Source of the DNA: Actinomycetes bacterium
Lineage (GTDB): Bacteria > Actinomycetota > Acidimicrobiia > Acidimicrobiales > Bog-793
Assembly: GCA_021803215.1 (NCBI GenBank)
Contig: JAJZLV010000102.1
Location: 1 to 46,824 of the forward strand
Length of the DNA: 46,824 nucleotides
Direction: 5' to 3'
Below are positions 11,001 through 26,305 of this stretch, in pieces. Below the pieces are notes generated by a model that saw only the letters and a list, made by a program, of their open reading frames with translations, made no database searches and was not told the DNA's origin. The position numbers were made by a program, and so were the translations under genes. Within the stretch, counting starts at the first letter, position 1, and every line of letters begins with the position of its first letter.

Positions 11001-11642
11001 ATGCGCCTCGCGAGCTTGAAGGCGATCTACGGAGAGACCGATGGCGCGAGGCAGCTGCTGGTGGAGTCCGCCCGGGAGCGGGAGTCAGACGAGCTGCAGA
11101 ACCGCTCGGCCTACCTGTGGATCGAGGCGCTGGTCCGCCTGGCGGGGGGCGAAGCCGCCGCCGCCCTCGAGTCGGTCGACGACTTCCGGGAGGTGGCCAG
11201 GCTCGAGGGCAACCTGGGCGAGGACATGCGCGAGGCCATCCCGGTCGCCGTCGAGGCCGCGATAGCCCTCGGGACCCCCGAGCGGGCCGAGCCCCTCTTG
11301 GCCGAGGTCGGACAGCACCCGCCCGGCGTGCTCCCTCCCTCGGTCAAGCTGCAGCTGAGAAGAGGGTGGGCGCTTTTGCGGGCCGCCGCCGGTGAGACAG
11401 AGGGGATCGAACAAGAGCTGCGCCAGGTCGAGGCGGGCTTCGCGGAGCTCGGATACGAGTACTGGAGAGCCCGGACCGCCCTCGACCTCGCCGAGCACCT
11501 GAGCAGGCAGGGACGGACAGAGCAAGCCCACGAGGAGGCCGCCGGCGCCGCCGAGGCCTTCGCCCGCATCGGGGCGCTCCCGATGAGAGAGCGCGCCGAC
11601 AAGCTCGTAGCCTCGCTCTCTCATCTCGTCTCCTCCTCCTAG
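8097..11642 (+). CDS. Multidomain protein: double zinc ribbon, class III adenylate/guanylate cyclase, AAA/STAND-type ATPase, TPR-like C-terminus
   Basis: CXXC pairs (ICSRCGGRTPEGKRFCKDCG...CPGCGAE...FCADCG); VSVLFCDLVDFT...VIEKFIGDAVMAVWG; Walker A GVAGIGKSRLAWE; Walker B VVMVLEDLQWAD; helical repeats to the end. Confidence 0.9.
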   Translation: MICSRCGGRTPEGKRFCKDCGAPLGTRCPGCGAETIPASRFCADCGTPLEEAAAPGSAPSESRTEPAPAAGLKAEMRHVSVLFCDLVDFTPLSESRDPADMREFLSGYFEMARSVVGRYGGVIEKFIGDAVMAVWGVPVANEDDAERAVRAGLELLDGIAEYGESLGTALQGRVGIVTGRAATAASQSEGLVVGDRVNTAARIQSVAPAGSCYVDETTRSATSAAIAYEDAGSHQLKGKAEPAHLYRALRVEAAIAGSQRPSVIEAPFTGREYELRLLKELLHASIERSSARLALVSGVAGIGKSRLAWELFKYVDGIAQELLWHTGHCLSYGDGVSYRALSEMVRARLQIGEEDSHEVAAERLKTGLERWIQSPEDREFIAPRLAQLLGIPTDHNLMRQELFAGWRLFFERLAEHLPVVMVLEDLQWADPGLVEFLDQLLDWSADHAIFLLVLTRPEGIDRAASMLSRRNTTNLSLDPLPDEVVARLLDSLVENLPADARARIVERAEGIPLYALETIRALIDRGAIARGEAGLRVTDEIGTLDVPPELTALISSRLDTLAPKERQLVKECAVLGDAFPRHAVEAVSDLEASEIDSLLATLVRREVLTVRADKLSPERGQYAFTQSLIRQVAYEMLTTAERKARHLRTAQHLEQSFASEGIEAAEVIASHLHDAYLAAGSDPDAEEIRRRAERAAVAAAERAGKVGANERAAAAYLRAADLAAVDKDRGEHLVKAARMSNEMEDHAATIAHANRARQLFEAIGEKPGIAAAELARALGVYFSGSFEEASQIIRAAIDLTESVELDPLLEAELYTYHGAACAFTGRYEESRQALDRALLLAQQHELEEELVIALNFRSMVLRAEGRHTEARLYLEASVAAVEEGSRLGAILENNLGWSYAGRDLPAAEEHLRKALAIARRRGSRMAEAASADSLISVLMAKGSFAEAAALIDEVIDVAPQGRFGNWTKMRLASLKAIYGETDGARQLLVESARERESDELQNRSAYLWIEALVRLAGGEAAAALESVDDFREVARLEGNLGEDMREAIPVAVEAAIALGTPERAEPLLAEVGQHPPGVLPPSVKLQLRRGWALLRAAAGETEGIEQELRQVEAGFAELGYEYWRARTALDLAEHLSRQGRTEQAHEEAAGAAEAFARIGALPMRERADKLVASLSHLVSSS

Positions 11643-11718
11643 CCGCGCCCGGCCGGGCCGGGCCGGCCGGGCTCGGCAGACCAGCCAGCCGGCCTGCGAC
11701 CTCCCGGCCGGTGACGCG

Positions 11719-11749
11719 AAAGCGCCGCCGGCCAAGCCGGCGGCGCTTT
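11719..11749. terminator. Bidirectional intrinsic terminator-like hairpin between convergent cyclase gene and rpoC
   Basis: Perfect 14-bp stem AAAGCGCCGCCGGC-CAA-GCCGGCGGCGCTTT. Confidence 0.85.
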
Positions 11750-11771
11750 GTCGGATCGCTTCGGCCTCGGC

Positions 11772-19418
<7,647 letters not shown>

Positions 19419-19606
19419 GGGTCTACTCCTCGGGAAAGCAGTTGGACCGGAAGAGGGCAGACCGTGTCTGGGCGCGCGTCAAGGCGCTGGGAGAGTCACG
19501 TCAAGACGCGGGAAGGGCACGGCAACGAGATAGCTTACCCGCGCGTCGACGCGCGAGCAACACCCCGGCGCTCTTGCCCCGGGGAAGGGTACGGGAACGG
19601 GGGCTC

Positions 19607-19632
19607 GGCGTCAAGGCTTCTCGCCTGACGCC
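19607..19632 (-). promoter_or_regulatory. Strong hairpin in the rplL-rpoB intergenic region (candidate attenuator / RNase site)
   Basis: GGCGTCAaGGC-TTCTC-GCCTGACGCC: about 10 paired positions with one bulged A, within the ~240-nt spacer. Confidence 0.5.
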
Positions 19633-19660
19633 GGGCGCCCGCCGCCCGCCTGGAAGGGCT

Positions 19661-20050
19661 CTACTTGAGCTCGACCGCAGCGCCGGCGCCCTCGAGCTGC
19701 GCCTTCGCCTTCTCGGCCTCCTCCTTGGAGACCTTCTCGAGCACCGGCTTGGGTGCTCCGTCCACGAGGTCCTTGGCCTCTTTCAGCCCGAGGCTCGTGA
19801 GCGCCCGCACCTCCTTTATGACCTGGATCTTCTTGTCGCCGGCCGAGGTCAAGATGACGTCGAACTCGTCCTGCTCCTCGACCTCGGCCGCCGCCTCGCC
19901 GCCGCCGGCGGCACCCGGGAGGGGCGCCGCCACGCTCACCGGGGCGGCCGCGCTGACGCCGAAGCGCTCCTCGAACTCCTTCAAGAGCTCGGAGAGCTCG
20001 AGGACCGTCATCTGAGAGATGCCGTCGAGGATCTCTTCTTTGGTTGCCAT
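19661..20050 (-). CDS. rplL: 50S ribosomal protein L7/L12
   Basis: 129 aa, [37 protein letters not shown]...[20 protein letters not shown]-type C-terminal domain. Confidence 0.98.
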   Translation of the reverse strand: MATKEEILDGISQMTVLELSELLKEFEERFGVSAAAPVSVAAPLPGAAGGGEAAAEVEEQDEFDVILTSAGDKKIQVIKEVRALTSLGLKEAKDLVDGAPKPVLEKVSKEEAEKAKAQLEGAGAAVELK

Positions 20051-20086
20051 TGGATTGCTCCTGTTCTCTCGGTCTCGATCGATCTG

Positions 20087-20770
20087 TCAGGACTCGGCGC
20101 TCTCGCCGGCCTCGGCGCTCGGCTCGGGCACCTCGGCTGCCACTTCCGGCGCCGCTCCTTCTGGCAGCGGGGTGCCGGACTCCCCCGCCGCCGGCTCCTC
20201 GGCCCCGGAGGCCGCCGGCGCCGCCTCGGTCCCGGAGGTGCCGCCGGCCGCCTCTTTCTGGTCGATGAGGGCGGCAAGGCCGTAGGCGAGGTTCTGGGGC
20301 AGCGCCTTCAAGAGGCCGGCCATCTGCCGGAGGGGAGCCGCCAGGGCGCCGGCCAGCTGGGCGAGGAGGGCCTCGCGCGAGGCCAGCTCGGCGAGGCGCC
20401 CGGTGGTGGCGGCATCGAGCAGGCTGCCGCCGACGAGGCTCCCCTTCACGACGAGGGCCGGGTTGGTGCGGGCGAAGTCCCGCAGCACCTTGGCGGCCGC
20501 CGCCACGTCGGTCTCCACGAAGGCGATGGCGGTCGGCCCGGCGAGCAAGGAGTCGATCTCGGCCGTGCCGGTCTCGGCGGTCGCCCGGCGCACCAGGGTG
20601 TTCTTGAAGATCTTGTACTCGGCCCCGGCGCTCCTGAGCGACCGGCGCAAGGTGGCGAGGTCCGCCACCTTGAGGCCGCGGTACTCGGTCAGGATGGCCG
20701 CCTCGGCGCGCTCGAGGCGCCCCTTCGCCTCCTCGACGGCGGCGACCTTCTCGGCTCTTGGCCCAGGCAC
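20087..20770 (-). CDS. rplJ: 50S ribosomal protein L10 with long Ala/Pro/Glu-rich C-terminal tail
   Basis: AEKVAAVEEAKGRLERAEAAILTEYRGLKVADLATLRRSLR...; about 50-residue low-complexity tail; GTG start. Confidence 0.95.
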   Translation of the reverse strand: MPGPRAEKVAAVEEAKGRLERAEAAILTEYRGLKVADLATLRRSLRSAGAEYKIFKNTLVRRATAETGTAEIDSLLAGPTAIAFVETDVAAAAKVLRDFARTNPALVVKGSLVGGSLLDAATTGRLAELASREALLAQLAGALAAPLRQMAGLLKALPQNLAYGLAALIDQKEAAGGTSGTEAAPAASGAEEPAAGESGTPLPEGAAPEVAAEVPEPSAEAGESAES

Positions 20771-20811
20771 CTCGGCTCCTCTCGTCCGGTCTTGCTCTTG
20801 GCGATCTCGTC

Positions 20812-20922
20812 GCCGTAGACGGCCAAGCGGCGCAAGAGGACGAGTGGAAGCCGGGCTCGACTTCGCCTCGTCGGGCGGGCCGGTGGCCCCTTAGGCACTC
20901 GCGTGCACCGGATGTCTACGGC
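20812..20922 (-). promoter_or_regulatory. Ribosomal protein L10 leader-like structured RNA upstream of rplJ
   Basis: Perfect 9-nt closing helix GTCTACGGC (20914-20922) / GCCGTAGAC (20812-20820) within the ~220-nt rplA-rplJ spacer, the position expected for the L10/L12 autoregulatory leader. Confidence 0.65.
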
Positions 20923-20989
20923 GAGCAGTTGCTCTGTTGTGGCCCCGAGATGCTAGCCGACGGGACCGGGGCCTCCCGCCGCTCTGCCG

Positions 20990-21712
20990 CTAGGCCGGTA
21001 CGGCCAGCTCCTCGTCGGTCACCCGGGCCTTCGCCGGGTCGATCGGGATGCCCGGGCCCATGGTGGAAGAGAGCGTCACCGAGCGCACGTAGCGGCCCTT
21101 GGCGGCGGCCGGCTTCACCCGGATGAGCTCGTCGATGACGGCCCGGTAGTTGTCGAGCAGCTGCTGGCGGGTGAAGGAGGCCTTGCCGATCGGCACGTGG
21201 ACGTTGCCGACCCGGTCGGTGCGGTACTCGACCCGCCCGCCCTGGAACTCGGTGACCGCCCGGCCGACGTCGGTCGTGACGGTGCCGGTCTTCGGGTTGG
21301 GCATGAGTCCGCGGGGGCCCAGCAGCCGGCCGAGCCGGCCCACCTGGGCCATCAGGTCGGGCGTGGCGATCGCCACGTCGAAGCCCAAGAAGCCTTCCTT
21401 CTCGATCCTCGCCACGAGGTCGTCGGCCCCGACCACCTCGGCACCGGCCGCCCGGGCCTCGGCGGCTGCCTCGCCCGAGGCGAAGACCGCCACCCGCAGC
21501 GTCCGGCCGGTGCCGGAGGGCAGGGCGAGCGAGCCCCGCACGATCTGGTCGGCCCGCCGCGGGTCGACGCCCAGTCGCACCGCCAGCTCGATCGTCTCGT
21601 CGAACTTGGCGGTCGCCAGCGACTTCACGAGGTCGATCGCCTCGGCCGGGGTGTGGAGCTGCTGGCGGTCGAAGCGGGCCGCCGCGTCGTCGTAGCGCTT
21701 TCCCTTGCTCAT
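20990..21712 (-). CDS. rplA: 50S ribosomal protein L1
   Basis: 240 aa, MSKGKRYDDAAARFDRQQLHTPAEAIDLVKSLATAKFDETIELAVRLGVDPRRADQ... Confidence 0.98.
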   Translation of the reverse strand: MSKGKRYDDAAARFDRQQLHTPAEAIDLVKSLATAKFDETIELAVRLGVDPRRADQIVRGSLALPSGTGRTLRVAVFASGEAAAEARAAGAEVVGADDLVARIEKEGFLGFDVAIATPDLMAQVGRLGRLLGPRGLMPNPKTGTVTTDVGRAVTEFQGGRVEYRTDRVGNVHVPIGKASFTRQQLLDNYRAVIDELIRVKPAAAKGRYVRSVTLSSTMGPGIPIDPAKARVTDEELAVPA

Positions 21713-21723
21713 CTCGTCCCCTC

Positions 21724-22149
21724 TCAGGCGACCTGGATGCCCATGGAGCGGGCGGTCCCGGCCACCTGGGCCTTGGCGGCCTCGATGTCGTTGGCGTTCA
21801 GGTCTGGCATCTTCTTGCGGGCGATCTCCTCGAGCTGGGCGTCGCTGATGGTGCCGGCGCCCTCCCGGCCGGTGGCGGCTGAGCCCTTCTCGATCCCGGC
21901 CGCCTCGCGCAAGAGCACCGTTGTGGGCGGAGTCTTCAGGATGAACGAGAACGAGCGGTCCTCGTAGATGGTGATCTCGACCGGGACGATCGTCCCCCGC
22001 TGGTCCTCGGTGGCGGCGTTGTACTGCTTGCAGAACTCCATCGTCTGCACGCCGTGGGGACCGAGCGCGGTCCCGACCGGGGGAGCCGGGGTGGCTGCCC
22101 CGGCTGGGAGCTGGATCTTCACGACTGCAACGACGCGGCGGCGTGCCAT
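21724..22149 (-). CDS. rplK: 50S ribosomal protein L11
   Basis: 141 aa, [36 protein letters not shown]... Confidence 0.98.
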   Translation of the reverse strand: MARRRVVAVVKIQLPAGAATPAPPVGTALGPHGVQTMEFCKQYNAATEDQRGTIVPVEITIYEDRSFSFILKTPPTTVLLREAAGIEKGSAATGREGAGTISDAQLEEIARKKMPDLNANDIEAAKAQVAGTARSMGIQVA

Positions 22150-22180
22150 TCGGGCGCCCTTCCTCTTTCTCTCTCTCGCC

Positions 22181-22960
22181 TTAGAGCTTGGCGACCTGGC
22201 TGAATTCGAGCTCGACCGGGGTCTCCCGGCCGAAGATGTTGACGAGGACCTTGAGCTTCAGCTGGTCCTCGTTGATCTCGGCGATCTGGCCCGAGAAGTC
22301 GGCGAAGGGGCCCTCTTTCACCCGCACGGTCTCGCCGAGCTCGTGCTCGAGGCGAGCACGGGCCCTCCGCGGCGCCTCGGCGGTGCCCTCGGGGCGGACC
22401 TGCAGGATGCCCTCTATCTCCGCGCGGGAGAGCGGGGTCGGCCGGGTGCCCGGGCCGACGAAGCTCGTGACGCCGGGGGTCTGACGGATGACCGACCAGG
22501 AGTCGTCGTCGAGGTCGGCCCGGCAGAGCAGGTAGCCGGGGTAGACCTTGCGCTGCACCGAGACCCGCTTGCCGTTCTTCACCTCCATGACCTCTTCCAT
22601 GGGGATGACGACCTCGTAGATGCGGTCCTCCATGTTCATCGACTGGATACGGCTCTCGAGGTTCGACTTCACCTTGTTCTCGTAGCCGGCGTAGGTGTGG
22701 ACCACGTACCAGCTGCCGGGACGGTCGTAGGGAGAGGGTGGACGCTCGACCGGCTCCTCCTCCTCTTCTTCGCCCTCCTCCCCCAAGAGCTCCTCGAGGG
22801 CGTCGCCGTCGATCTCGTCGCCGGGACCGCCGTCCGAGCCCGCCCCGTCGGCCCCGAGCTCGGGCGCGTCGGCGCCCGCCTCGTCGCCGCCGATGGCCTG
22901 GCCGGCCCCGCTCGTGTGATCAGTTGTCTCTCGGTCGAAGGCCATTGCCTCGTCACTCAC
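22181..22960 (-). CDS. nusG: Transcription termination/antitermination protein NusG with acidic N-terminal extension
   Basis: [37 protein letters not shown]...[17 protein letters not shown] (KOW); ~80-residue acidic N-terminus. Confidence 0.97.
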   Translation of the reverse strand: MSDEAMAFDRETTDHTSGAGQAIGGDEAGADAPELGADGAGSDGGPGDEIDGDALEELLGEEGEEEEEEPVERPPSPYDRPGSWYVVHTYAGYENKVKSNLESRIQSMNMEDRIYEVVIPMEEVMEVKNGKRVSVQRKVYPGYLLCRADLDDDSWSVIRQTPGVTSFVGPGTRPTPLSRAEIEGILQVRPEGTAEAPRRARARLEHELGETVRVKEGPFADFSGQIAEINEDQLKLKVLVNIFGRETPVELEFSQVAKL

Positions 22961-22978
22961 TTCTCTCGGCTCCGCTTG

Positions 22979-23296
22979 TCAACGGAAGAGGTAGATGATG
23001 CCCTTGGCGAAGCCGTAGTCGAGCCCGTAGATGAAGGCCGTCAGCAAGACGACCGCCAGGAACACGACGACGGTGTAGTTGGCTACCTCGCTCCGCCCGG
23101 GCCAGGCGACTCTTTGCAGCTCGGAGCGCACCTCGCGCATGTACTCGACAGAACGGGCGGCGATCGGCTCCTTCGGGCCCGCCTGGCGGCGCCGGCCGGC
23201 CTCGCCCGCGACCCGGCCCCGCCTGGCCCCGCTCGGGCTCCCGTCGGGCCCGAGCGCACCCTGGCGCTGCAGCAATCGCTTCGACTGTCGGTTCAC
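22979..23296 (-). CDS. secE: Preprotein translocase subunit SecE
   Basis: 105 aa; C-terminal EYMREVRSELQRVAWPGRSEVANYTVVVFLAVVLLTAFIYGLDYGF is the SecE signature. Confidence 0.95.
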   Translation of the reverse strand: MNRQSKRLLQRQGALGPDGSPSGARRGRVAGEAGRRRQAGPKEPIAARSVEYMREVRSELQRVAWPGRSEVANYTVVVFLAVVLLTAFIYGLDYGFAKGIIYLFR

Positions 23297-23330
23297 GTCT
23301 TCTCCGGCTCGGAATGCTTGGAGCTAGGAG

Positions 23331-23403
23331 CAGGGCAGGAGGGACTTGAACCCCCAACCGCCGGTTTTGGAGACCGGTGCTCTGCCAATTGAGCTACTGC
23401 CCT
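23331..23403 (-). tRNA. tRNA-Trp(CCA)
   Basis: Cloverleaf AGGGCAG TA GCTC..GAGC CCGGT CTCCAAA ACCGG ..GGTTCAAGTCC.. CTGCCCT; anticodon CCA; CCA tail not encoded; immediately upstream of secE. Confidence 0.96.
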
Positions 23404-23528
23404 CCGCTCGGCCACCGGATCCGCGCGAGGCGGAGCACCGATGACCTGGGCACGTCAAACTTACCACCGGCGAGAGGGCCCTCGTCCGGGCGCCCGGCGG
23501 CCCCGACGGCCCAGCCGACCCCGACCTC

Positions 23529-23960
23529 TCAGCAGGCGGCCTCGCCGGCGGCCCTTTTCGCCCTCGTAAGCATGACGAGGGCAGCCGCCGCCCCGCCGGC
23601 CGCCACGACCGCCCCCCCGTAGGCGACCCTGCGCCCGGTGAGGACGGAGCGGACGGCCGAACGGGCGGCCGCCTTCTCGAGGGCGGAGAGGACCTCGGCC
23701 ACCACGCCCTCGGGCAGCGCCACCTCGCACGTGCGGAGCTGGTGCAGGTGGCGCAGCAGCTTGTGGTAGCGGGCCAGCTCGGCCTGGCAGGAAAGACAGC
23801 ACTCCACGTGGCCGACGACCTCTGGAAGGGCGGCCGCTCCCTCTGCCATCTCGGCCAGGTAGGCGGCCGCCTGCTCGCAGGAGATCGGGGAGCTGCTCCT
23901 TTTCGGGCGAAGCCAGCTCCTTGCTCGCAAACGCTCGGTCTCGAGGCGAAGAGAGCTCAA
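23529..23960 (-). CDS. Anti-sigma factor, zf-HC2 type, single C-terminal TM
   Basis: HVECCLSC (HX3CX2C) zinc motif and a hydrophobic segment AYGGAVVAAGGAAAALVML; start overlaps the sigma stop. Confidence 0.85.
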   Translation of the reverse strand: MSSLRLETERLRARSWLRPKRSSSPISCEQAAAYLAEMAEGAAALPEVVGHVECCLSCQAELARYHKLLRHLHQLRTCEVALPEGVVAEVLSALEKAAARSAVRSVLTGRRVAYGGAVVAAGGAAAALVMLTRAKRAAGEAAC

Positions 23961-24604
23961 AGCGCCACCTCGTCGCCCGCGTCGACGGCGCTCCCGAGCT
24001 CGCTCGGGCGCCGGCCGGGGAAGAAGCGCTCTCGCAGAAGGCGCCGCCCCCGGTGGAGCCGTACCTTGGCAGCCGACTGGGAGATGCCGAGCTGGTGGGC
24101 GATCTCCTTGTGGGGGAGGTCGTAGACGTCTCGCAGCACCACGACGGCCCGCAGGCCGTCCGGCAGCCCCTCGAGCGCCTTCACGAGCCGGCTCCGCTCG
24201 TCGGCCGCCCAGATGGCGGCCTCCGGGTCGCCGGTCGGTCCCTCGTGGGCGAAGTCGACCGACTCCCCGAGCTCGGTGGTGCGCGAGCGGCTCCTCCGCT
24301 CCAGGTGGCGGGCCGCCACGTTGGCGGTGATGCGATAGAGCCAGGTGGTGACGGCCGCCTCCCCCCGGAAGCGCCGGAGCCCCCGGTAGGCGCGGAGATA
24401 GGCCTCCTGCACCACGTCGCGGGCGTCGTGCTCGTTGCCGACCAAGCGGTAGGCGAGCTGGTAGCAGGCCGCCGAGGTCGCCACGACCAGCTGCCCGAAG
24501 GCTTCCCGGTCTCCCTCCCGGGCTCGCCGGGCCAGCTCGTCGAGCTCGCCCTGGCCGAGCCTGCCCCCGCCCAGCTGGTGCCGTTCGAGGCCCAGAGCGC
24601 TCAA
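23957..24604 (-). CDS. ECF sigma-70 family RNA polymerase sigma factor
   Basis: Region 2 DARDVVQEAYLRAYRGLRRFRGEAAVTTWLYRITANVAARHLER and region 4 GLPDGLRAVVVLRDVYDLPHKEIAHQLGISQSAAKVRLHRGRRLLRE. Confidence 0.93.
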   Translation of the reverse strand: MSALGLERHQLGGGRLGQGELDELARRAREGDREAFGQLVVATSAACYQLAYRLVGNEHDARDVVQEAYLRAYRGLRRFRGEAAVTTWLYRITANVAARHLERRSRSRTTELGESVDFAHEGPTGDPEAAIWAADERSRLVKALEGLPDGLRAVVVLRDVYDLPHKEIAHQLGISQSAAKVRLHRGRRLLRERFFPGRRPSELGSAVDAGDEVAL

Positions 24605-24611
24605 GAGCGGG

Positions 24612-24776
24612 TCAGCGAGTCTCTTTGTGGAGGGTGTGCTGGCGGTCGAAGCGGCAGTACTTCTTCATCTCGATCCGCTCACGGTCGTTGACCTTGTTCT
24701 TGGTGGTTATGTAGTTGCGCCGCTTGCAGACCTCGCAGGCGAGCGTCACCTGGACCCGCTTCTCGTTCTTGGCCAT
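24612..24776 (-). CDS. rpmG: 50S ribosomal protein L33 (absent from the supplied ORF track)
   Basis: 54 aa, [54 protein letters not shown]. Confidence 0.96.
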   Translation of the reverse strand: MAKNEKRVQVTLACEVCKRRNYITTKNKVNDRERIEMKKYCRFDRQHTLHKETR

Positions 24777-24807
24777 TGGTCTTCTTCCTCGCGTCCTTCG
24801 TTCCTGG

Positions 24808-24881
24808 TAGCGGCGCCGGGGCTCGAACCCGGGACCTCACGATTATGAGCCGTGCGCTCTTACCAACTGAGCTACGCCGCC
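24808..24881 (-). tRNA. tRNA-Met(CAT); genomically encoded CCA follows (24805-24807)
   Basis: GGCGGCG TA GCTCAGTTGGTAAGAGC G CACGG CTCATAA TCGTG ... GGTTCGAGCC ... CGCCGCT A CCA. Confidence 0.93.
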
Positions 24882-24885
24882 AGGG

Positions 24886-24958
24886 AGCCCCCTGTCGGAA
24901 TCGAACCGACGACACCAGCCTTACCATGGCTGTGCTCTGCCGACTGAGCTAAGGGGGC
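24886..24958 (-). tRNA. tRNA-Thr(GGT)
   Basis: GCCCCCT TA GCTCAGTCGGCAGAGC A CAGCC ATGGTAA GGCTG GTGTC GTCGGTTCGATTCCGAC AGGGGGC. Confidence 0.96.
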
Positions 24959-25033
24959 CGGCCGGGCGAGCAGGCCGCCCTCTCGACCAAAGTGTATCCG
25001 GTGGCAAATGGCACTTCCGTCTAGGATCGATCG

Positions 25034-25519
25034 ATGGAGATCCGGCGGGCGAGCGAGCTGGACGGCGAGGCCATCCGGCAGATCTACAACGCCGAGGTGC
25101 TGACCTCGACGGCCACCCTCGACCTCGTGCCCCGCAGCCCGACCGAGCACCAGGCCTGGATGGCGGCCCACTCGGGCGTCTACCCGGTCCTCGTGGCGAC
25201 AGAGGGCCTCTCTGTCCTCGGCTTCTCCTCGCTCTCCCCCTACCGGCCCCGTCCCGGCTACTCGACGGCCGTCGAGGACTCGATCTACGTGGCCGCTGCG
25301 GCCCGGAGAAAAGGCGTCGGCCGGGCCCTGCTCGGCGCCATCGTCGAGGCGGCGCGCCAGCACGGCTTCCACTCGGTGATCGGCCGGATAAGCGCCGAGC
25401 AGGAGGCCTCCATCAAGCTCCACGAGGCCTGCGGCTTCACCTACGTCGGAGTCGAGAGGCAGGTGGCCCGCAAGTTCGGTCGCTTCATCGACGTCGCCAT
25501 CGTCCAGCTCCTCTTGTAG
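25034..25519 (+). CDS. GNAT family N-acetyltransferase (phosphinothricin-acetyltransferase-like)
   Basis: MEIRRASELDGEAIRQIYNAEV...YVAAAARRKGVGRALLGAIVEAARQHGFHSVIGRISAEQEASIKLHEACGF. Confidence 0.92.
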   Translation: MEIRRASELDGEAIRQIYNAEVLTSTATLDLVPRSPTEHQAWMAAHSGVYPVLVATEGLSVLGFSSLSPYRPRPGYSTAVEDSIYVAAAARRKGVGRALLGAIVEAARQHGFHSVIGRISAEQEASIKLHEACGFTYVGVERQVARKFGRFIDVAIVQLLL

Positions 25520-26305
25520 CTATCCAGAGCCGTTGCCGTGCCGGCCGGCCCCCGCCGTGAAGCGCGCCGCCCCGGCCCTCGTCTCGCCCGAGGCGATGGT
25601 GCCGAGGCCCCTTTCCAGCTCGTTCGCCATCGCTGCCTCCTCCGAGAGCCCCTCCTGCTCGAGGAGGCTCAGCCGGTCGCTTCTGAGACAGGCTTGCGGC
25701 AGACGAGCCAGCTCCTCGCCCAAGGCGACCGCCTCGGCGAGAGCCTCGCCCGCCGCCACGAGGCGGTTGGCGAGGCCGATGGAAAGAGCCTCCTCCGCCC
25801 CCACCTGGCGGCCGGTGAGGACGAGGTCCATCGCCCGGCTCAGCCCGATGAGGCGCGGCAGGCGCACCGTCCCGCCGTCGACGAGCGGGACTCCGAAGCG
25901 GCGGCAGAAGACGCCGAAGACCGCCGTTCGAGAGGCGATCCGCAGGTCGCACCAGAGGGCGAGCTCGAGACCGCCGGCGACGGCATAGCCCTCGATCGCC
26001 GCTATGACGGGCTTCGAGAGGCGCATCCGGGTCGGACCCATCGGGCCCTCTCCCTCTCTCTCCACCCGGTTTCCCCGCCCGTTCGCGATCGCCTTCAGGT
26101 CGGCTCCGGCCGAGAAGTTGCCGCCTCGGCCGCCGAGGACGGCGACCGCCAGGTCATCGTCGCCCTCGAAGCCCCTGAAGGCCTCGACGAGGGCGGCGCC
26201 CGTCGGGCGGTCGACGGCGTTCCTCACCTCGGGACGGTCGATCTCGACGATGAGGACGGCGCCCTCCCGCCGCGTCGCGACGGTGGGCCGCAGCCCGGCC
26301 GTCAC
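25520..26305 (-). CDS. Enoyl-CoA hydratase/isomerase (crotonase) family protein
   Basis: GGRGGNFSAGADLKAIA, PVIAAIEGYAVAGGLELALWCDLRIAS, CRRFGVPLVDGGTVRLPRLIG. GTG start at 26305 overlaps the upstream stop; the 615-aa ORF in the track is an extended reading. Confidence 0.93.
   Translation of the reverse strand: MTAGLRPTVATRREGAVLIVEIDRPEVRNAVDRPTGAALVEAFRGFEGDDDLAVAVLGGRGGNFSAGADLKAIANGRGNRVEREGEGPMGPTRMRLSKPVIAAIEGYAVAGGLELALWCDLRIASRTAVFGVFCRRFGVPLVDGGTVRLPRLIGLSRAMDLVLTGRQVGAEEALSIGLANRLVAAGEALAEAVALGEELARLPQACLRSDRLSLLEQEGLSEEAAMANELERGLGTIASGETRAGAARFTAGAGRHGNGSG

Noticed and set aside
24679-24927. 82-aa ORF overlapping rpmG and the tRNAs
   Set aside because: Reads through two well-supported tRNA genes and a different frame of rpmG.
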